Shown here: positions 51,401-61,065 of the stretch, in pieces
Position numbering within the stretch: the first letter of the stretch is position 1
Layout of the letters: each line of letters starts with the position of its first letter
NCBI RefSeq assembly: GCF_034427455.1
Contig: NZ_JAXQNN010000007.1
Span: 90,519 to 154,518 of the forward strand
Origin: Jeotgalibacillus haloalkalitolerans
GTDB lineage: Bacteria > Bacillota > Bacilli > Bacillales > Jeotgalibacillaceae
DNA length: 64,000 bases
Direction of reading: 5' to 3'
Notes under the pieces: generated by a model
Databases searched by the model: none
Seen by the model: only the letters and a program-made list of their open reading frames with translations
What the model was told of the DNA's origin: nothing
Made by a program: the position numbers and the translations under genes

Positions 51401-52723
51401 CTACCCCTTCACCTTCAACCCATGCTTCTTCATCCGGTACTGCAGATTCTGCCTGCTCATACCAAGCGCATCAGCCGTTTTCGTGATATTAAATTCATGA
51501 TACTGAAGAGACTTCTGAATGTAGTATGATTCCGCCTCATGTAGAAAGCTGTCGAGTGTCTGTGACGCTTTGCCCTCTTTTACCATAAAAGCTGACCCGT
51601 CCAGCGCAGGCATACTGCTGGCAGGATCATCAAACTTCAGTCTGAAGTAGTGGGGCAGGTGAGAGTATGAAACCTCATCTTCACTGCCAAGTGCCAGCAT
51701 AGAAGCTTCCATCACATGTTCGAGCTCTCTCACATTCCCAGGCCAGTCATACTCTCTGAAAAGCTTAATCACTTCATCGGCTGTTCCTGAAACCGCAGTT
51801 TGAAAACGGATATTGAACTGTTCAATAAAGTACCGTACAAGTTCACTGATATCTTCTTTCCGCTCCCGTAAAGACGGTACGAAAACGGTTCTTTCACTGA
51901 CAACGTAATAGAGTTCTTTCAACAGTTTTCCTGACTGAATTGCATCGATCGGGTCTTCACTCAACGTTAAAATGATATCGATCCGTTCGTCGCGGGATTT
52001 CCGTTTTTCGCTTAATAATTTTTCTGCAAGGTTTTTCTGCAGGTGAATAGGCAAATACTCAGCGTGCCCCATAAAAAGAGTTTTTTTCTGATGACTTTGG
52101 AGTTCATCAATAAAACGCTCACTCCGTTCTTCAGAAGAGCTTCTGAAATCCATGCCAATAAAACTGCTTTCGTGCAATCCTCTTTCAAGATGAATACTTT
52201 GCGCAAGCAATTCCTTGCCTGTCCCGGCTTCCCCGCAAAGTAACAGAAAGTCATCGCTCGCTGCTGCCCGCTTGCCTTCAGCAATCATCTGCTGAATGAT
52301 CGGGGAAGTGCCTGCCCAGTGATCGAAGGATGACAGTTTTTTATGTGAGCTGATCTCATGCTCAATCGCTGTTACTTCCCTTGAAATCTCTATTGCACCA
52401 AGTACTTCGCCATCTATCACAATGGGATAAGTATCATTAATCGCGGTAATTTCATGACCTTTTACATTAAAATAAGACTGCTGAACATTCAGGATAGGTT
52501 CCTTTAACGTCAGTGCCTGGAGTAAGGTGCTCTGTTCATCAGGGTGAAACTGAAAGACATCAAGCAGACGTTTATCGAGCAGGTCAATATCCCCTGTACC
52601 TTCCATTTCACGCATTTTCTGATTATAAAAAATGGTTCGTCCGTTTGCATCCACAACGTGAATACCACGGTCAATCACATCGATCATTGATGAAATAAAA
52701 GCTGAATGCTGAATTGAGTGCAA
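51401..52723 (-). CDS. RocR-like PAS-AAA-Fis regulator with degenerate AAA+ domain
   Basis: The 440-residue protein starts at TTG 52723 behind AAAGGAGCG. A PAS domain (about 10-118) is followed by an AAA+ region with Walker A GEAGTGKELLAQS, and a C-terminal Fis HTH (FNITKTADALGMSRQNLQYR). Unlike normal sigma-54 activators there is no GAFTGA loop, the Walker B DE is replaced (KTLFMGHAEYL), and the LYYRL arginine reads LYYVV. It is divergent from rocA and probably senses arginine/ornithine, but should not open sigma-54 promoters. Confidence 0.85.
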   Translation of the reverse strand: MHSIQHSAFISSMIDVIDRGIHVVDANGRTIFYNQKMREMEGTGDIDLLDKRLLDVFQFHPDEQSTLLQALTLKEPILNVQQSYFNVKGHEITAINDTYPIVIDGEVLGAIEISREVTAIEHEISSHKKLSSFDHWAGTSPIIQQMIAEGKRAAASDDFLLLCGEAGTGKELLAQSIHLERGLHESSFIGMDFRSSSEERSERFIDELQSHQKKTLFMGHAEYLPIHLQKNLAEKLLSEKRKSRDERIDIILTLSEDPIDAIQSGKLLKELYYVVSERTVFVPSLRERKEDISELVRYFIEQFNIRFQTAVSGTADEVIKLFREYDWPGNVRELEHVMEASMLALGSEDEVSYSHLPHYFRLKFDDPASSMPALDGSAFMVKEGKASQTLDSFLHEAESYYIQKSLQYHEFNITKTADALGMSRQNLQYRMKKHGLKVKG

Positions 52724-52797
52724 GATCTTTTCGCTCCTTTCATGATGCTATTATGCAACATGGATTGGCTTTTTAAATGTCTGAAAAGAGAAAATAC

Positions 52798-52866
52798 TTG
52801 AAAAATGCAATCATCTTTTGCATTATTATATATGTAAGGGTTTTCCGACTGCAAATATTTTTTGCA
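52798..52866 (+). promoter_or_regulatory. rocA control region with two TGCAAN palindromes
   Basis: AATGCAA (52804-52810) is inverted with TTGCATT (52818-52824), and TGCAAA (52850-52855) with TTTGCA (52861-52866). GG at 52839-52840 and GC at 52851-52852 are ten bases apart, the spacing of a sigma-54 -24/-12 promoter, though flanking bases fit only partly. Regulator binding and sigma type are inferred. Confidence 0.5.
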
Positions 52867-52905
52867 TCTGACCCAATCAATACTTAATATATTAGGAGGT
52901 TTATT

Positions 52906-54450
52906 ATGATTCCTTACAAGCATGAGCCGTTTACTGATTTTTCAGTAAAAGAAAACAAAAAAGCATTCGAAGACGGTATGAAAACCGTTGAAGGATATTT
53001 AGGGCAGGATTATCCGCTGATCATTGATGGCCAGCGTGTTGTGACTGAAGATAAAATTGTCTCATATAACCCTGCAAAGAAGGACGAAGTTGTAGGCCGT
53101 GTATCAAAAGCGAACCAGGAGCTTGCTGAGAAAGCAATGCAGGCTGCAGATGAAGCGTTCAAAACGTGGAGAAAAGTGAAGCCTGAAGTACGTGCTGATA
53201 TTCTTTTCCGGGCAGCTGCGATCGTCAGACGACGCAAGCACGAGTTCTCTGCACTGCTTGTCAAGGAAGCTGGTAAGCCTTGGAATGAAGCGGATGCTGA
53301 CACAGCAGAAGCAATAGATTTCATGGAATACTATGGCCGCGAAATGCGTGCGATGAAAGAAGGTAAGAAAGTTGAAAGCCGTCCTGGCGAATTCAACCAG
53401 TACCATTACATTCCACTTGGTGTGGGTGTTGTCATCTCACCATGGAACTTCGCATTTGCAATCATGGCGGGGACTGCAGTTGCAGCAATGGTAACAGGGA
53501 ACACTGTTCTTCTGAAGCCTGCTTCAACAACGCCAGTCGTTGCAGCGAAATTTGTAGAGGTGCTTGAAGAGGCCGGTATGCCTAAAGGGGTAGTCAACTA
53601 CATCCCTGGCAGCGGAAAAGAAGTGGGCGACTACCTTGTAGATCACCCGAGAACACGCTTTATCTCTTTCACAGGATCTCGTGATGTAGGAACACGCATT
53701 TATGAAAGAGCTGCAAAAGTGCAGGATGGTCAGGTATGGCTGAAGCGCGTGATCGTTGAGATGGGCGGAAAAGATACAATCGTTGTTGACAGTGAAGCGG
53801 ATCTTGAACTAGCTGCACAGTCAATTGTTAAATCAGCATTTGGCTTCAGCGGACAGAAATGTTCTGCATGTTCAAGAGCAGTTGTACTTGAAGATGTGTA
53901 TGACCAGGTACTTGACCGCGTAGTAGAATTAACGAAAGAACTATCCCTTGGTGAAACAAAATCTCCTGATACCTTCATGGGACCTGTAATTGATCAGGCT
54001 GCATTTGATAAGATTATGGGGTATATTGATATTGGTAAAGAAGAAGGACGTCTTGTTGCAGGTGGCGAAGGCGACAGCAGCAAAGGATTCTTCATCAAGC
54101 CAACTGTATTCGCAGACGTTGATCCGAAAGCGCGTATCATGCAGGAAGAAATTTTCGGACCGGTTGTTGCATTTACAAAAGCCAAGACTTTTGACGAAGC
54201 AATTGATATTGCAAACGACACTGAATACGGCCTGACAGGTGCTGTAATTACAAATAACCGCATGCACCAGGAACAGGCACGTGAAGATTTCCATGTGGGT
54301 AACCTGTACTTCAACCGCGGCTGTACTGGCGCGATTGTAGGCTACCAGCCATTTGGTGGATTCGATATGTCCGGTACAGATTCAAAAGCTGGCGGACCGG
54401 ATTACCTGACACTTCACATGCAGGCAAAAACAACTTCAGAAATGCTTTAA
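52906..54450 (+). CDS. rocA: 1-pyrroline-5-carboxylate dehydrogenase RocA
   Basis: The 514-residue aldehyde dehydrogenase family enzyme starts at ATG 52906 behind AGGAGGT. It shows [21 protein letters not shown], the NAD motif [11 protein letters not shown], the catalytic glutamate in [14 protein letters not shown] and the nucleophile cysteine in [11 protein letters not shown]. It oxidises glutamate-semialdehyde to glutamate, the last step of arginine, ornithine and proline breakdown. rocD and the glutamate dehydrogenase gene follow. Confidence 0.95.
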   Translation: MIPYKHEPFTDFSVKENKKAFEDGMKTVEGYLGQDYPLIIDGQRVVTEDKIVSYNPAKKDEVVGRVSKANQELAEKAMQAADEAFKTWRKVKPEVRADILFRAAAIVRRRKHEFSALLVKEAGKPWNEADADTAEAIDFMEYYGREMRAMKEGKKVESRPGEFNQYHYIPLGVGVVISPWNFAFAIMAGTAVAAMVTGNTVLLKPASTTPVVAAKFVEVLEEAGMPKGVVNYIPGSGKEVGDYLVDHPRTRFISFTGSRDVGTRIYERAAKVQDGQVWLKRVIVEMGGKDTIVVDSEADLELAAQSIVKSAFGFSGQKCSACSRAVVLEDVYDQVLDRVVELTKELSLGETKSPDTFMGPVIDQAAFDKIMGYIDIGKEEGRLVAGGEGDSSKGFFIKPTVFADVDPKARIMQEEIFGPVVAFTKAKTFDEAIDIANDTEYGLTGAVITNNRMHQEQAREDFHVGNLYFNRGCTGAIVGYQPFGGFDMSGTDSKAGGPDYLTLHMQAKTTSEML

Positions 54451-54463
54451 GCTTTAAACACTA

Positions 54464-54545
54464 AGCCGGCAGGTAAGAGATTGTGCAGATTCGTCTGTAC
54501 CGAAAATGGGCAAACAATGCCAGTCTCTTCCTGCCCTTTTTTATT
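54464..54545 (+). terminator. terminator or attenuator between rocA and rocD
   Basis: GGCAGG..AGAGATTG pairs with CAGTCTCT..CCTGCC around a 35-base loop and is followed by a T run directly before the rocD ribosome binding site, so it may lower rocD transcription. Confidence 0.65.
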
Positions 54546-54560
54546 AGGAGGAATATAAAA

Positions 54561-55751
54561 ATGGTTAACTCAACATCAATTATTGAAAAAACAGAGCGCT
54601 ATGGTGCAAACAACTATCATCCGCTGCCAATCGTGATCTCAGAAGCAGAAGGCGTGTGGGTAAAGGACCCTGAAGGCAATAAATATATGGATATGCTGAG
54701 TGCATACTCTGCAGTCAACCAGGGACACCGTCATCCGAAAATCATCCAGGCATTAAAAGATCAGGCTGACCGCGTTACACTGACTTCACGTGCTTTTCAT
54801 AATGATCAGCTGGCTCCGTGGTATGAATTAATCTGCGAATTGTCAGGTAAGGAAATGGCACTTCCAATGAACACCGGTGCCGAAGCAGTAGAAACGGCAG
54901 TAAAAACTGCACGACGCTGGGCTTATGAAGTAAAGGGTGTTGAAAAAGATCAGGCTGAGATTATTGCATGCCACGGCAACTTCCACGGTCGTACAATGAC
55001 AGCGGTCTCTCTTTCATCTGAAGAAGAATATCAGCGTGGATTCGGTCCGATGCTGCCAGGTATCAAGCTGATTCCATACGGTGATCTTGAAGCACTTGAG
55101 CAGGCGATCACAAAAAACACTGCTGCTTTCTTAATTGAACCAATCCAGGGAGAAGCGGGAATCGTGTTCCCACCAAAAGGATTCCTGAAGGCTGCAAAAG
55201 AATTGTGTGAAAAGCACAATGTCCTGTTTATTGCTGATGAAATTCAGGCCGGACTTTGCCGCTCAGGTAAAATGTTTGCGTGCGAATGGGAAAATGTGAA
55301 TCCTGATATGTACATCCTTGGAAAAGCACTTGGCGGAGGCGTGTTCCCGATCTCATGTGTAGTTGCAGACAAAGATGTACTGGGCGTATTCAACCCGGGC
55401 TCACACGGATCTACATTCGGCGGAAATCCAATGGCATGCGCTGTGTCGATCGCATCACTTGAGGTACTGAAAGAAGAAAAGCTTGCAGAGCGTTCACTTG
55501 AAATGGGTCAATACTTTATGGACGCATTAAAGAAAATTGATAACCCGATGATTAAGGAAATCCGTGGAAGCGGACTGTTTATCGGAATGGAACTTAAAGA
55601 GCCTGCGAGAAAGTATTGTGAAGAATTAAAGCAGGAAGGACTGCTTTGTAAAGAAACGCATGAAACAGTGATCCGTTTCGCTCCGCCACTTGTGATTTCA
55701 AAAGAAGAACTGGACTGGGCAATCGAAAAAATCACACGCGTTCTTTCTTAA
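54561..55751 (+). CDS. rocD: ornithine aminotransferase RocD
   Basis: The 396-residue class III aminotransferase starts at ATG 54561 behind TAGGAGG; the longer frame from 54483 crosses the terminator and is rejected. It has [52 protein letters not shown] [16 protein letters not shown] and the PLP lysine in [13 protein letters not shown]. It converts ornithine and 2-oxoglutarate to glutamate semialdehyde and glutamate, feeding RocA. Confidence 0.95.
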   Translation: MVNSTSIIEKTERYGANNYHPLPIVISEAEGVWVKDPEGNKYMDMLSAYSAVNQGHRHPKIIQALKDQADRVTLTSRAFHNDQLAPWYELICELSGKEMALPMNTGAEAVETAVKTARRWAYEVKGVEKDQAEIIACHGNFHGRTMTAVSLSSEEEYQRGFGPMLPGIKLIPYGDLEALEQAITKNTAAFLIEPIQGEAGIVFPPKGFLKAAKELCEKHNVLFIADEIQAGLCRSGKMFACEWENVNPDMYILGKALGGGVFPISCVVADKDVLGVFNPGSHGSTFGGNPMACAVSIASLEVLKEEKLAERSLEMGQYFMDALKKIDNPMIKEIRGSGLFIGMELKEPARKYCEELKQEGLLCKETHETVIRFAPPLVISKEELDWAIEKITRVLS

Positions 55752-55752
55752 A

Positions 55753-55799
55753 GTTTTGTTAACAAAACCGTCGTCTTCATACGCTGGTTGTGTTACAAT
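55753..55799 (+). promoter_or_regulatory. palindrome and -10 box upstream of glutamate dehydrogenase gene
   Basis: GTTTTGTT-AACAAAAC at 55753-55768 is a perfect 16-base palindrome right after the rocD stop. TACAAT at 55794-55799 is a possible -10 box with a weak -35. Confidence 0.4.
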
Positions 55800-55843
55800 A
55801 ATGCCGATTCATACTATTGAAATAAAAGAGGCGAACAATAATC

Positions 55844-57088
55844 ATGGCAGAAAATTTGAATCTCTTTACGTCTACACAAGAGGTTATTCACGAAGCACTG
55901 ACAAAAATGGGGTACGATGATGCAGTTTTTGAACTGATGAAAGAACCAATGCGCCTTCTGACTGTGCGTATGCCTGTCCGTATGGATGATGGCAGTACGC
56001 GTGTATTCACCGGATACCGCGCACAGCACAACGATTCTGTCGGTCCGACAAAAGGCGGCGTACGCTTCCACCCGGATGTGGATGAAGAAGAAGTTAAGGC
56101 ACTTTCAATGTGGATGACGCTGAAATGTGGAATTGTTGATCTTCCATATGGCGGCGGTAAAGGCGGAATCATTTGTGATCCTAGAACAATGTCAATGGGA
56201 GAGCTGGAACGATTGAGCCGTGCATATGTACGTGCAATCAGTCAGATCGTGGGACCTACAAAGGATATTCCTGCACCTGACGTGTACACAAACTCTCAGA
56301 TTATGGCGTGGATGATGGATGAGTATAGCCGAATTGATGAATTCAACAACCCTGGTTTTATCACTGGGAAGCCAATCGTACTCGGTGGTTCACAGGGACG
56401 TGAAAAAGCAACTGCACAAGGGGTAACAATTTGTATTGACCAGGCTGCAAAAAAACGCGGCATTGATATTAAAGGCGCACGTGTCGTCGTTCAGGGATTT
56501 GGTAATGCAGGAAGCTTCCTTGCGAAATTCATGCATGATGCCGGTGCAAAAGTCATCGCGATTTCTGATGCGCATGGTGCGATTCATGATCCTGACGGGC
56601 TCGATATCGACTATCTGCTTGATCGCAGAGACAGCTTCGGTACAGTCACAACACTATTTGAAAACACATTAACAAATGAAGAGCTGCTTGAAATTGAATG
56701 TGATATTCTTGTTCCTGCTGCTGTTTCCAATCAGATTACTGCAAAAAATGTAGATAACATTAAAGCGTCTATCGTTGTTGAAGCTGCAAATGGACCTACA
56801 ACACTTGAAGCAACAAACCGTCTGAATGAACGCGGCGTTCTGCTTGTGCCTGACGTACTGGCGAGTGCCGGCGGTGTAACTGTATCTTATTTTGAATGGG
56901 TACAGAACAATCAGGGCTACTACTGGACTGAAGAAGAAGTCAATGAAAAGCTTGAAAAGAAGCTGGTTGACTCATTCAATCAGGTATATGACCTGTCACA
57001 AAGCAGACGTGTGAACATGCGTCTTGCTGCTTATATGGTAGGTGTACGTAAATCAGCTGAAGCAAGCCGTTTCAGAGGCTGGGTATAA
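55844..57088 (+). CDS. gudB: NAD-specific glutamate dehydrogenase (RocG/GudB type)
   Basis: The 414-residue enzyme has GGVRFHPDVDEEEVKALSMW, MTLKCGIVDLPYGGGKGGI with the catalytic lysines, the PAPDVYTNSQIMAW block and the Rossmann motif VVQGFGNAGSFLA. It oxidises glutamate to 2-oxoglutarate and ammonia, completing the arginine/proline route begun by RocD and RocA. RocG and GudB are hard to tell apart; rocG is suggested by location, gudB by its own apparent promoter. Confidence 0.93.
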   Translation: MAENLNLFTSTQEVIHEALTKMGYDDAVFELMKEPMRLLTVRMPVRMDDGSTRVFTGYRAQHNDSVGPTKGGVRFHPDVDEEEVKALSMWMTLKCGIVDLPYGGGKGGIICDPRTMSMGELERLSRAYVRAISQIVGPTKDIPAPDVYTNSQIMAWMMDEYSRIDEFNNPGFITGKPIVLGGSQGREKATAQGVTICIDQAAKKRGIDIKGARVVVQGFGNAGSFLAKFMHDAGAKVIAISDAHGAIHDPDGLDIDYLLDRRDSFGTVTTLFENTLTNEELLEIECDILVPAAVSNQITAKNVDNIKASIVVEAANGPTTLEATNRLNERGVLLVPDVLASAGGVTVSYFEWVQNNQGYYWTEEEVNEKLEKKLVDSFNQVYDLSQSRRVNMRLAAYMVGVRKSAEASRFRGWV

Positions 57089-57102
57089 TCATTATATTTT
57101 AC

Positions 57103-57137
57103 AGAGGGTTGCCTGACATGCAGGCAACCCTTTGTTT
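57103..57137 (+). terminator. terminator of the glutamate dehydrogenase gene
   Basis: AGGGTTGCCTG/CAGGCAACCCT perfect hairpin followed by TTGTTTATG. Confidence 0.8.
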
Positions 57138-57162
57138 ATGTTTACCAACTAGCTATTGAAGA

Positions 57163-57396
57163 CTAAACCGTTGCCGGATCTCTCTCTTCGATGGGAGCCG
57201 GCTCCCAAGATTTAAATAATAATCCCAGGTTAATCAGTCCTGCAATTCCGACCAGTCCATATACCAGTCGTGCGCCTGCTGATTCAACTCCGCCAAAAAT
57301 TGCTGCTACTGCATCAAATTCAAAAAATCCAACTAATCCCCAGTTCAGTGCGCCAATCACTGTTAAAACCAATGCGATTCTCTGGACCGTGTGCAT
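57163..57396 (-). CDS. yuzA: DUF378 family membrane protein YuzA
   Basis: The 77-residue protein has two membrane spans (about 5-25 and 42-62), with IGALNWGLVGFFEFDAVAAI and RLVYGLVGIAGLINLGLL, typical of DUF378. The charged tail EPAPIEERDPATV follows. Function is unknown. Start ATG 57396 follows AAAGGAGGG. Confidence 0.9.
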   Translation of the reverse strand: MHTVQRIALVLTVIGALNWGLVGFFEFDAVAAIFGGVESAGARLVYGLVGIAGLINLGLLFKSWEPAPIEERDPATV

Positions 57397-57536
57397 GATA
57401 TCCCTCCTTTACAATGGAATTGTTTTATTATTTGCGATCCGCACCTTCTCTATTCCACTCAAGCATCTCAATTGCATTCAGCGGAATCATCAAAGATAAT
57501 GAATAGTGGACAGAACAACAGAAGGAGGTTTTCACA

Positions 57537-58700
57537 ATGGATACATTTACTTTTTATAATCCGGTGAAACTGATTTTCGGAAAAGACCAGACAGAACAAT
57601 TAAAAGAAGAAGTTCCTAAATACGGCAAAAAAGTACTGATGGTATATGGTGGAGGCAGTATTAAAAAGAATGGCCTTTACGATCAGATCACAGGTCTGCT
57701 GAAAGAAATCGATGCAGAAGTGTTTGAACTGTCAGGTGTTGAACCTAACCCTCGTCTGACTACAGCTGAAAAAGGGATCGAGATTGCGAAGAAAGAAAAT
57801 ATCGACTTTATCCTTGCAGTAGGTGGCGGAAGTGTCATTGACTGCACGAAGCTGATCGCAGCAGGTGCAAAATATGACGGCGCTGCATGGGACCTTGTTA
57901 CAAAGAAAGCATTCGCAAGCGAAGCACTGCCTTTTGGTACAGTACTGACACTTGCAGCGACAGGCTCTGAAATGAATGCAGGATCTGTTATCACAAATGA
58001 AGAAACACAGGAAAAGTATGGCTGGGGAAGCCCTGCAACATTCCCTCAGTTCTCAATTCTTGATCCACAAAACACATTTACAGTGCCGAAGGATCAGACA
58101 ATCTACGGCATGGTAGATATGATGAGTCACTTATTTGAGCAGTATTATCACAATGTCTCCAATACACCAGTGCAGGACCGCTTGATTGAAAGTGTTCTTC
58201 GTACAGTCATTGAAACAGCACCGAAGCTTGTCAATGATCTTGAAAATTACGAACTGCGCGAAACGATCCTGTACAGCGGGACACTTGCGTTAAATGGCAT
58301 GCTTCAGATGGGTTACAGAGGAGACTGGGCATCACACAATATCGAACATGCTGTATCAGCTGTATACGATATCCCGCATGCCGGCGGTCTTGCTATCCTG
58401 TTCCCGAACTGGATGAAGCACAACCTTGAAGTAAACGAGGCGCGCTTTGCCCAAATGGCAGTCCGCGTATTTGACGTAGACCCTGAAGGTAAATCTGACC
58501 GTGAAATCGGAGAAGAAGGCATTCAGCGCCTGCGTGAATTCTGGACAGAAATCGGCGCACCATCAACACTTGCCGACTACGACATCAACGACGAAAAAGT
58601 CGACCTGATGGCAGACAAAGCAATGGTTAACGGTGAGTTCGGTAACTTTAAGAAATTAAATAAAGATGATGTTGTGAAGATTCTTACTGCGTCACTTTAA
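57537..58700 (+). CDS. yugJ: iron-containing alcohol dehydrogenase YugJ (butanol dehydrogenase type)
   Basis: The 387-residue enzyme has [13 protein letters not shown] and [14 protein letters not shown] nucleotide-binding blocks and the Fe-ligand segments [10 protein letters not shown] and [20 protein letters not shown]. It reduces aldehydes or oxidises alcohols with NAD(P)H. ATG 57537 follows GAAGGAGG. Location next to yuzA and pgi matches B. subtilis yugJ. Confidence 0.92.
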   Translation: MDTFTFYNPVKLIFGKDQTEQLKEEVPKYGKKVLMVYGGGSIKKNGLYDQITGLLKEIDAEVFELSGVEPNPRLTTAEKGIEIAKKENIDFILAVGGGSVIDCTKLIAAGAKYDGAAWDLVTKKAFASEALPFGTVLTLAATGSEMNAGSVITNEETQEKYGWGSPATFPQFSILDPQNTFTVPKDQTIYGMVDMMSHLFEQYYHNVSNTPVQDRLIESVLRTVIETAPKLVNDLENYELRETILYSGTLALNGMLQMGYRGDWASHNIEHAVSAVYDIPHAGGLAILFPNWMKHNLEVNEARFAQMAVRVFDVDPEGKSDREIGEEGIQRLREFWTEIGAPSTLADYDINDEKVDLMADKAMVNGEFGNFKKLNKDDVVKILTASL

Positions 58701-58721
58701 ATGATAATGAACACATTAAAT

Positions 58722-58900
58722 AGGCTTTATTAAAATGAGCTGTTGATTTCCGCTTCAGGGGGACGCTTTCCATGGCCGGGCGGTGAGCCAGCAGGCTTCG
58801 CCATGCTCCGTCTCACCTGTCCCTTCCTGCCATAGGAGTCGCCCCCTTTTGCTCCAATCAACAGCTGTGCAGTAACAATGATGGATTTTAATAAAGCCTT
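58722..58900. repeat. dispersed imperfect palindrome with extended terminal inverted ends, copy E
   Basis: GGCTTTATTAAAAT..GAGCTGTTGATT at the left is inverted with AATCAACAGCTG..ATTTTAATAAAGCC at the right. Inside lie CAGGGGGACGCTTTCC and GGAGTCGCCCCCTTTTGC. Nearly the same as copy D at 17863. Confidence 0.9.
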
Positions 58901-58906
58901 TTAAAA

Positions 58907-58949
58907 TTGAGTACTATGCTGATTCATCGGTATAGTACTCTTTTTTATT
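58907..58949 (+). terminator. hairpin terminator between two repeats
   Basis: GAGTACTAT/ATAGTACTC with T6 following; it may terminate yugJ transcripts after copy E. Confidence 0.75.
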
Positions 58950-58960
58950 AGATAATCTCA

Positions 58961-59088
58961 GGTTGATTGGAGCGTAAGGCGGGGACTCCGGGGCGGTAAA
59001 GCGGGATAGCCGAGACCCCGGAAGACGAAGTCTGAGGAGGCTTGGCGACCGCCGCCCGGAAAGCCTCCGCCTGAAGCGGAAATCAACC
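58961..59088. repeat. dispersed imperfect palindrome, copy F (reverse orientation)
   Basis: GGTTGATT and AATCAACC are its inverted ends. GGAGCGTAAGGCGGGGACTCC, GAGACCCCGGAAGACG, and CGGAAAGCCTCCGCCTGAAG are the reverse complement of the family cores. Only about 60 bases separate it from copy E, a rare close pair in opposite orientation. Confidence 0.87.
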
Positions 59089-59228
59089 GTTCTGTTATCA
59101 CTTTCCAATTTTCAAAAAAGAAATCAACTTTTTTCAAAATGAATCCGTTTACAATCAGGACCTTTCTTGATTCTCTTATAGACATCATATAAAGTGAAGA
59201 AAGATAAAACTAAGGAGGATAAAACGAT

Positions 59229-60578
59229 ATGACATCAATTCGTTTTGATTATTCAAATGCACTTGAATTTTTCGGTGAACATGAACTGACGTATCTGCAG
59301 GGTGCTGTCAAGCAGGCTCATGATGCACTACACGAAGGAACAGGTGCAGGAAGCGACTTTTTAGGATGGGTAGATCTTCCGGTTAACTACGATAAAGAGG
59401 AATTCTCACGTATTCAGCAGTCAGCAGAAAAAATCCGTAAAGATTCTGACGTACTATTAGTAATTGGGATCGGCGGTTCATATCTTGGCGCACGTGCTGC
59501 GCTTGAAATGCTGAACCACAGCTTTTACAATGCGTTATCAAAAGATCAGAGAAAATCACCACAGGTTCTATTCGTTGGTAACAACATCAGCTCTACATAC
59601 ATGAGAGACCTGATGGATCTGCTGGAAGGAAAAGATTTCTCAATTAACGTGATTTCAAAGTCAGGTACAACGACTGAACCTGCGATTGCTTTCCGTATCT
59701 TCAGAAAGATGCTTGAAGAAAAGTATGGTAAAGAAGAAGCGAAATCGCGCATTTATGCAACAACTGATAAAGAAAAAGGTGCACTGAAAACTCTTGCATC
59801 TGAAGAAGGCTTTGAAACATTCGTTGTACCTGACGATGTTGGCGGCCGCTATTCTGTACTGACAGCAGTTGGACTGCTGCCAATTGCAGCTGCAGGGATC
59901 GATATTGAAGCAATGATGAAGGGTGCTGCTGATGCGCGCGAAGAATACAGTTCTTCTGAGCTTTCAGATAATAGCGCTTATCAATATGCTGCAATCCGTA
60001 ATATCCTTTATAACAAAGGTAAAACAGTAGAAATGCTCATTAACTATGAGCCGGGTCTTCAGTATTTCAACGAATGGTGGAAGCAGCTGTTTGGAGAAAG
60101 TGAAGGGAAGGATCTGAAAGGGATTTTCCCTGCATCAGCAAACTTCTCTACAGACCTGCATTCGCTTGGTCAGTATGTACAGGAAGGACGCCGCGACATC
60201 TTTGAAACAGTTGTGAAGGTGAAAAATCCGCGTCATGAACTGACGATCGAAGAGGCTGAAAGTGATCTTGACGGACTGAACTACCTTGCGGGTGAAACAG
60301 TAGACTTTGTAAATAACAAAGCGTTCGAAGGAACACTGCTTGCGCACACTGACGGCGGAGTACCGAATCTGATTCTTGAAATCCCTGCAATGGATGCTTA
60401 TACATTCGGCTATATGGTGTATTTCTTCGAAAAGGCATGCGCAGTAAGTGGCTACCTGCTTGGAGTGAACCCATTTGACCAGCCTGGTGTTGAAGCTTAC
60501 AAAGTAAATATGTTTGCATTACTTGGAAAGCCTGGCTTTGAAGAGAAGAAAGCTGAGCTTGAAAAACGTTTGAAGTAA
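59229..60578 (+). CDS. pgi: glucose-6-phosphate isomerase
   Basis: The 449-residue enzyme starts at ATG 59229 behind AAGGAGG. It shows [36 protein letters not shown], the [20 protein letters not shown] block and the C-terminal [19 protein letters not shown], all typical of bacterial Pgi. It interconverts glucose-6-phosphate and fructose-6-phosphate. Upstream are two palindromic repeats; downstream is a terminator. Confidence 0.95.
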   Translation: MTSIRFDYSNALEFFGEHELTYLQGAVKQAHDALHEGTGAGSDFLGWVDLPVNYDKEEFSRIQQSAEKIRKDSDVLLVIGIGGSYLGARAALEMLNHSFYNALSKDQRKSPQVLFVGNNISSTYMRDLMDLLEGKDFSINVISKSGTTTEPAIAFRIFRKMLEEKYGKEEAKSRIYATTDKEKGALKTLASEEGFETFVVPDDVGGRYSVLTAVGLLPIAAAGIDIEAMMKGAADAREEYSSSELSDNSAYQYAAIRNILYNKGKTVEMLINYEPGLQYFNEWWKQLFGESEGKDLKGIFPASANFSTDLHSLGQYVQEGRRDIFETVVKVKNPRHELTIEEAESDLDGLNYLAGETVDFVNNKAFEGTLLAHTDGGVPNLILEIPAMDAYTFGYMVYFFEKACAVSGYLLGVNPFDQPGVEAYKVNMFALLGKPGFEEKKAELEKRLK

Positions 60579-60582
60579 ACTT

Positions 60583-60614
60583 TTAAGGCTGCCTGTCATG
60601 GGCAGCCTTTTTGC
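60583..60614 (+). terminator. terminator of pgi
   Basis: AAGGCTGCC/GGCAGCCTT hairpin followed by TTTTGC. Confidence 0.82.
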
Positions 60615-60663
60615 ATACATTTAAATACTAATGGATACCCTACATTTAAAAGGAGTGTGGGAT

Positions 60664-61065
60664 ATGCATACATTTCAATCATCGATAGAGGGAAAAGAAT
60701 TTCCACTTATACTGCTTGAGGATCGTCTTAAAAAAGAAGGCTATGTAATTGGAGGTGGCTGGGAATATGACCATGGACACTTTGATTTACTGCTGAATCA
60801 GGAAGGGGAATACCTGTATCTCAGACTTCCGTTTGAAGCAGAAGGGGGAGAGCTCGATAAGGATGACAGCACAGTCAGAATGCTTCAGCCATTTCTGTTG
60901 TGTCATCAATATGATCCTGACCGGGACCAGGACGCTTCATCCGGTGCGGTATCTGCTGCTTTCAACCAATTTCAATCACCTGAAAATAAAGATGCTCAGC
61001 TTTCCTCGGAGCAAATTGATCAGGGACAGGCAGCGCTTGAAAGAGCGGAGAGACTTCTCAGTTAG
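60664..61065 (+). CDS. yugN: YugN family protein
   Basis: ATG 60664 follows AAAAGGAGTG. The 133-residue soluble, acidic protein has YVIGGGWEYDHGHFDLLLN and YLYLRLPFEAEGGELD as in YugN, a family of unknown function. Its last eight bases overlap the end of the facing K+ channel gene. Order pgi-yugN-yugO matches B. subtilis. Confidence 0.88.
   Translation: MHTFQSSIEGKEFPLILLEDRLKKEGYVIGGGWEYDHGHFDLLLNQEGEYLYLRLPFEAEGGELDKDDSTVRMLQPFLLCHQYDPDRDQDASSGAVSAAFNQFQSPENKDAQLSSEQIDQGQAALERAERLLS

Noticed and set aside
51150..51500. 116-codon frame between yugI and the rocR-like gene
   Set aside because: It covers the array and antisense of the regulator's C terminus.
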